A stretch of 64,000 bases of DNA from Pomphorhynchus laevis. Lineage: Eukaryota > Acanthocephala > Palaeacanthocephala > Echinorhynchida > Pomphorhynchidae. A program made the position numbers and the translations under genes. The first letter of the stretch is position 1; every line of letters begins with the position of its first letter. Positions 62,664 to 64,000 of this stretch are shown here, piece after piece. The stretch is from positions 80,030 to 144,029 of the forward strand of contig WNNJ02001732.1 of NCBI GenBank assembly GCA_012934845.2, given 5' to 3'. The notes under the pieces are model-generated. The model did not search any database, was not told the DNA's origin, and saw nothing but the letters and a program-made list of their open reading frames with translations.

Positions 62664-62965
62664 CAATACAGTGTATACACATGAAAAACATACTATATAT
62701 AGATTAAAGCAGAAAGAATTCACTATATGCTAATTGCATGACGTAGCTTGCGCTTTCGAAGTCAATGCAATGAAGTGAATTCGTTTCAGTGTAATAGACA
62801 TCAGCGGGATCACTAAATGACCAATATCATATATTACAATAGAAAAAGCACCGCCGCCTGGGATCCTCGCATGACCAATAAATAAATTAAAGGTTTGATT
62901 CAACCAGGACTGTCTATTTCACCTATCTGCTTTTCTCTATATATAGAGAATTTCATGCTTCTACA

Positions 62966-63014
62966 CTGCAAGACGGCGTACCGTTTCGGCTTTGAGAAGC
63001 CTCATCAGTTGCAG
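62966..63014 (-). ncRNA. Hammerhead ribozyme, unit 3, canonical core
   Basis: Identical to the unit 1 motif. Confidence 0.8.
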
Positions 63015-63149
63015 CAATACATTGTATACACATGAAAAACATACTATATATAGATTAAAGCAGAAAGAATTCACCATACGCTAATTGCATGACGTAGCTT
63101 GCGCTTTCGAAGTCAATGCAATGCAGTGAATTTTTTTCAGTGTAATAGA

Positions 63150-63197
63150 CATCAGTTGCAGCAATACAGTGTATACACTGTATTGCTGCAACTGATG
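63150..63197. repeat. Perfect 48-bp palindrome at the unit inversion
   Basis: Two 24-bp arms with no spacer, centred on GTGTATACAC. The left arm is reached by an abrupt jump from TAATAGAC to CATCAGTTGC, within the unit, and the right arm carries on into the inverted unit. Confidence 0.9.
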
Positions 63198-63234
63198 AGG
63201 CTTCTCAAAGCCGAAACGGTACGCCGACTTGCAG
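63186..63234 (+). ncRNA. Hammerhead in inverted unit, one core-adjacent change
   Basis: The same motif on the plus strand. The base before the cleaved C is A instead of T (CCGACTTGCAG), which breaks the pair next to the catalytic core. Confidence 0.7.
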
Positions 63235-63536
63235 TGTAGAAGCATGAAATTCTCTATATATAGAGAAAAGCAGATAGGTGAAATAGACAGTCCTGGTTGA
63301 ATCAATCCTTTTATTTATTTATTGGTCCTGCGAGGATCCCAGGCGGCGATGCTTTTTCTATTGTAATATATGATATTGGTCATTTAGTGATCCCGCTGAT
63401 GTCTATTACACTGAAAAAAACACATCAAGTGCTCTTATTTATTTTTGTCTTTTTTGGCGGTTTTACTCAATAACAAAATATACAAAAAGGATCTCATAAT
63501 GGACGATCCCGTCAACAGCCGGTTTAACGATTATTA

Positions 63537-63702
<166 letters not shown>

Positions 63703-63831
63703 CAATAGAAAAAGCACCGCCGCCTGGGATCCTCGCAGGACCAATAAATAAATTAAAGGTTTGATTCAACCAGGACTGTCTATTTCACCTATCTGCTTTT
63801 CTCTATATATAGAGAATTTCATGCTTCTACA

Positions 63832-63880
63832 CTGCAAGACGGCGTACCATTTCGGCTTTGAGAAGCCTCATCAGTTGCAG
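63832..63880 (-). ncRNA. Hammerhead ribozyme, last unit
   Basis: Canonical core. One change converts a stem III G-C pair to G-T (CCATTTCGG on the plus strand), which should be tolerated. Confidence 0.75.
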
Positions 63881-64000
63881 CAATACAGTGTATACACATG
63901 AAAAACATACTATATATAGATTAAAGCAGAAAGAATTCACTATATGCTAATTGCATGACGTAGCTTGCGCTTTCGAAGTCAATGCAATGCAGTGAATTCT

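Overview
This is AT-rich animal DNA dominated by transposable elements. Two host genes are secure: a one-exon TIM22 (23403-23909) and a four-exon ribosomal protein S18 (40001-42269). RPS18 has introns of 54 bp, about 1.7 kb and 49 bp, the first directly after the start codon. A third host gene seems to lie scattered on the minus strand between about 58 and 51 kb as small phase-0 exons, with LINE and Penelope-type debris in its introns. CR1 and L2-like LINEs, R2-like LINEs with a restriction-like endonuclease, Penelope-type reverse transcriptases, Merlin and hAT relics together point to an invertebrate. The ORF1 type of the CR1 element recalls flatworm elements, but species placement is inference.

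Layout. 0-1.1 kb: LINE endonuclease and linker running off the left edge. 1.3-5.9 kb: a pile of 3' ends of a Penelope-type retroelement, here called PX, with a possible host exon and a decayed hammerhead motif. 7.0-15.7 kb: a large imperfect palindrome of two nested LINE families, centred near 10.35 kb. 15.7-19.5 kb: the longest PX copy, itself carrying an R2-like LINE insertion with target duplication and a 333-nt unit bounded by two hammerhead-like motifs. 19.5-23.0 kb: more CR1 debris and a possible host first exon. 23.4 kb: TIM22. 24.1-33.2 kb: decayed LINEs, then a nearly intact CR1 element (28.73-33.0 kb) inserted into an older repeat. 33.5-39.9 kb: minisatellites, R2-like LINE ends, a duplicated 745-bp block, a CR1 element with an internal deletion, and Merlin and L2 ends. 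40.0-42.3 kb: RPS18. 42.4-45.6 kb: an 87-bp satellite split by PX. 45.6-46.8 kb: two Merlin copies. 47.5-50.2 kb: the second copy of the duplicated block attached to a long L2-like LINE. 51-58 kb: the exon series. 58.8-60.6 kb: L2-like and hAT relics. 62.1-64.0 kb: a tandem array of 351-bp units, each with a hammerhead ribozyme.

The most unusual content is RNA-level. The right-hand array and the 18.6-19.0 kb unit look like animal retrozymes, which are non-autonomous repeats that make self-cleaving (probably circular) RNAs and are thought to depend on Penelope-type reverse transcriptases. The same window holds many copies of such a reverse-transcriptase element, and its 3' region carries a repeated set of interleaved complementary segments that may be an undescribed structured RNA. 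All structures and similarities were read by eye; no folding program or database search was run.
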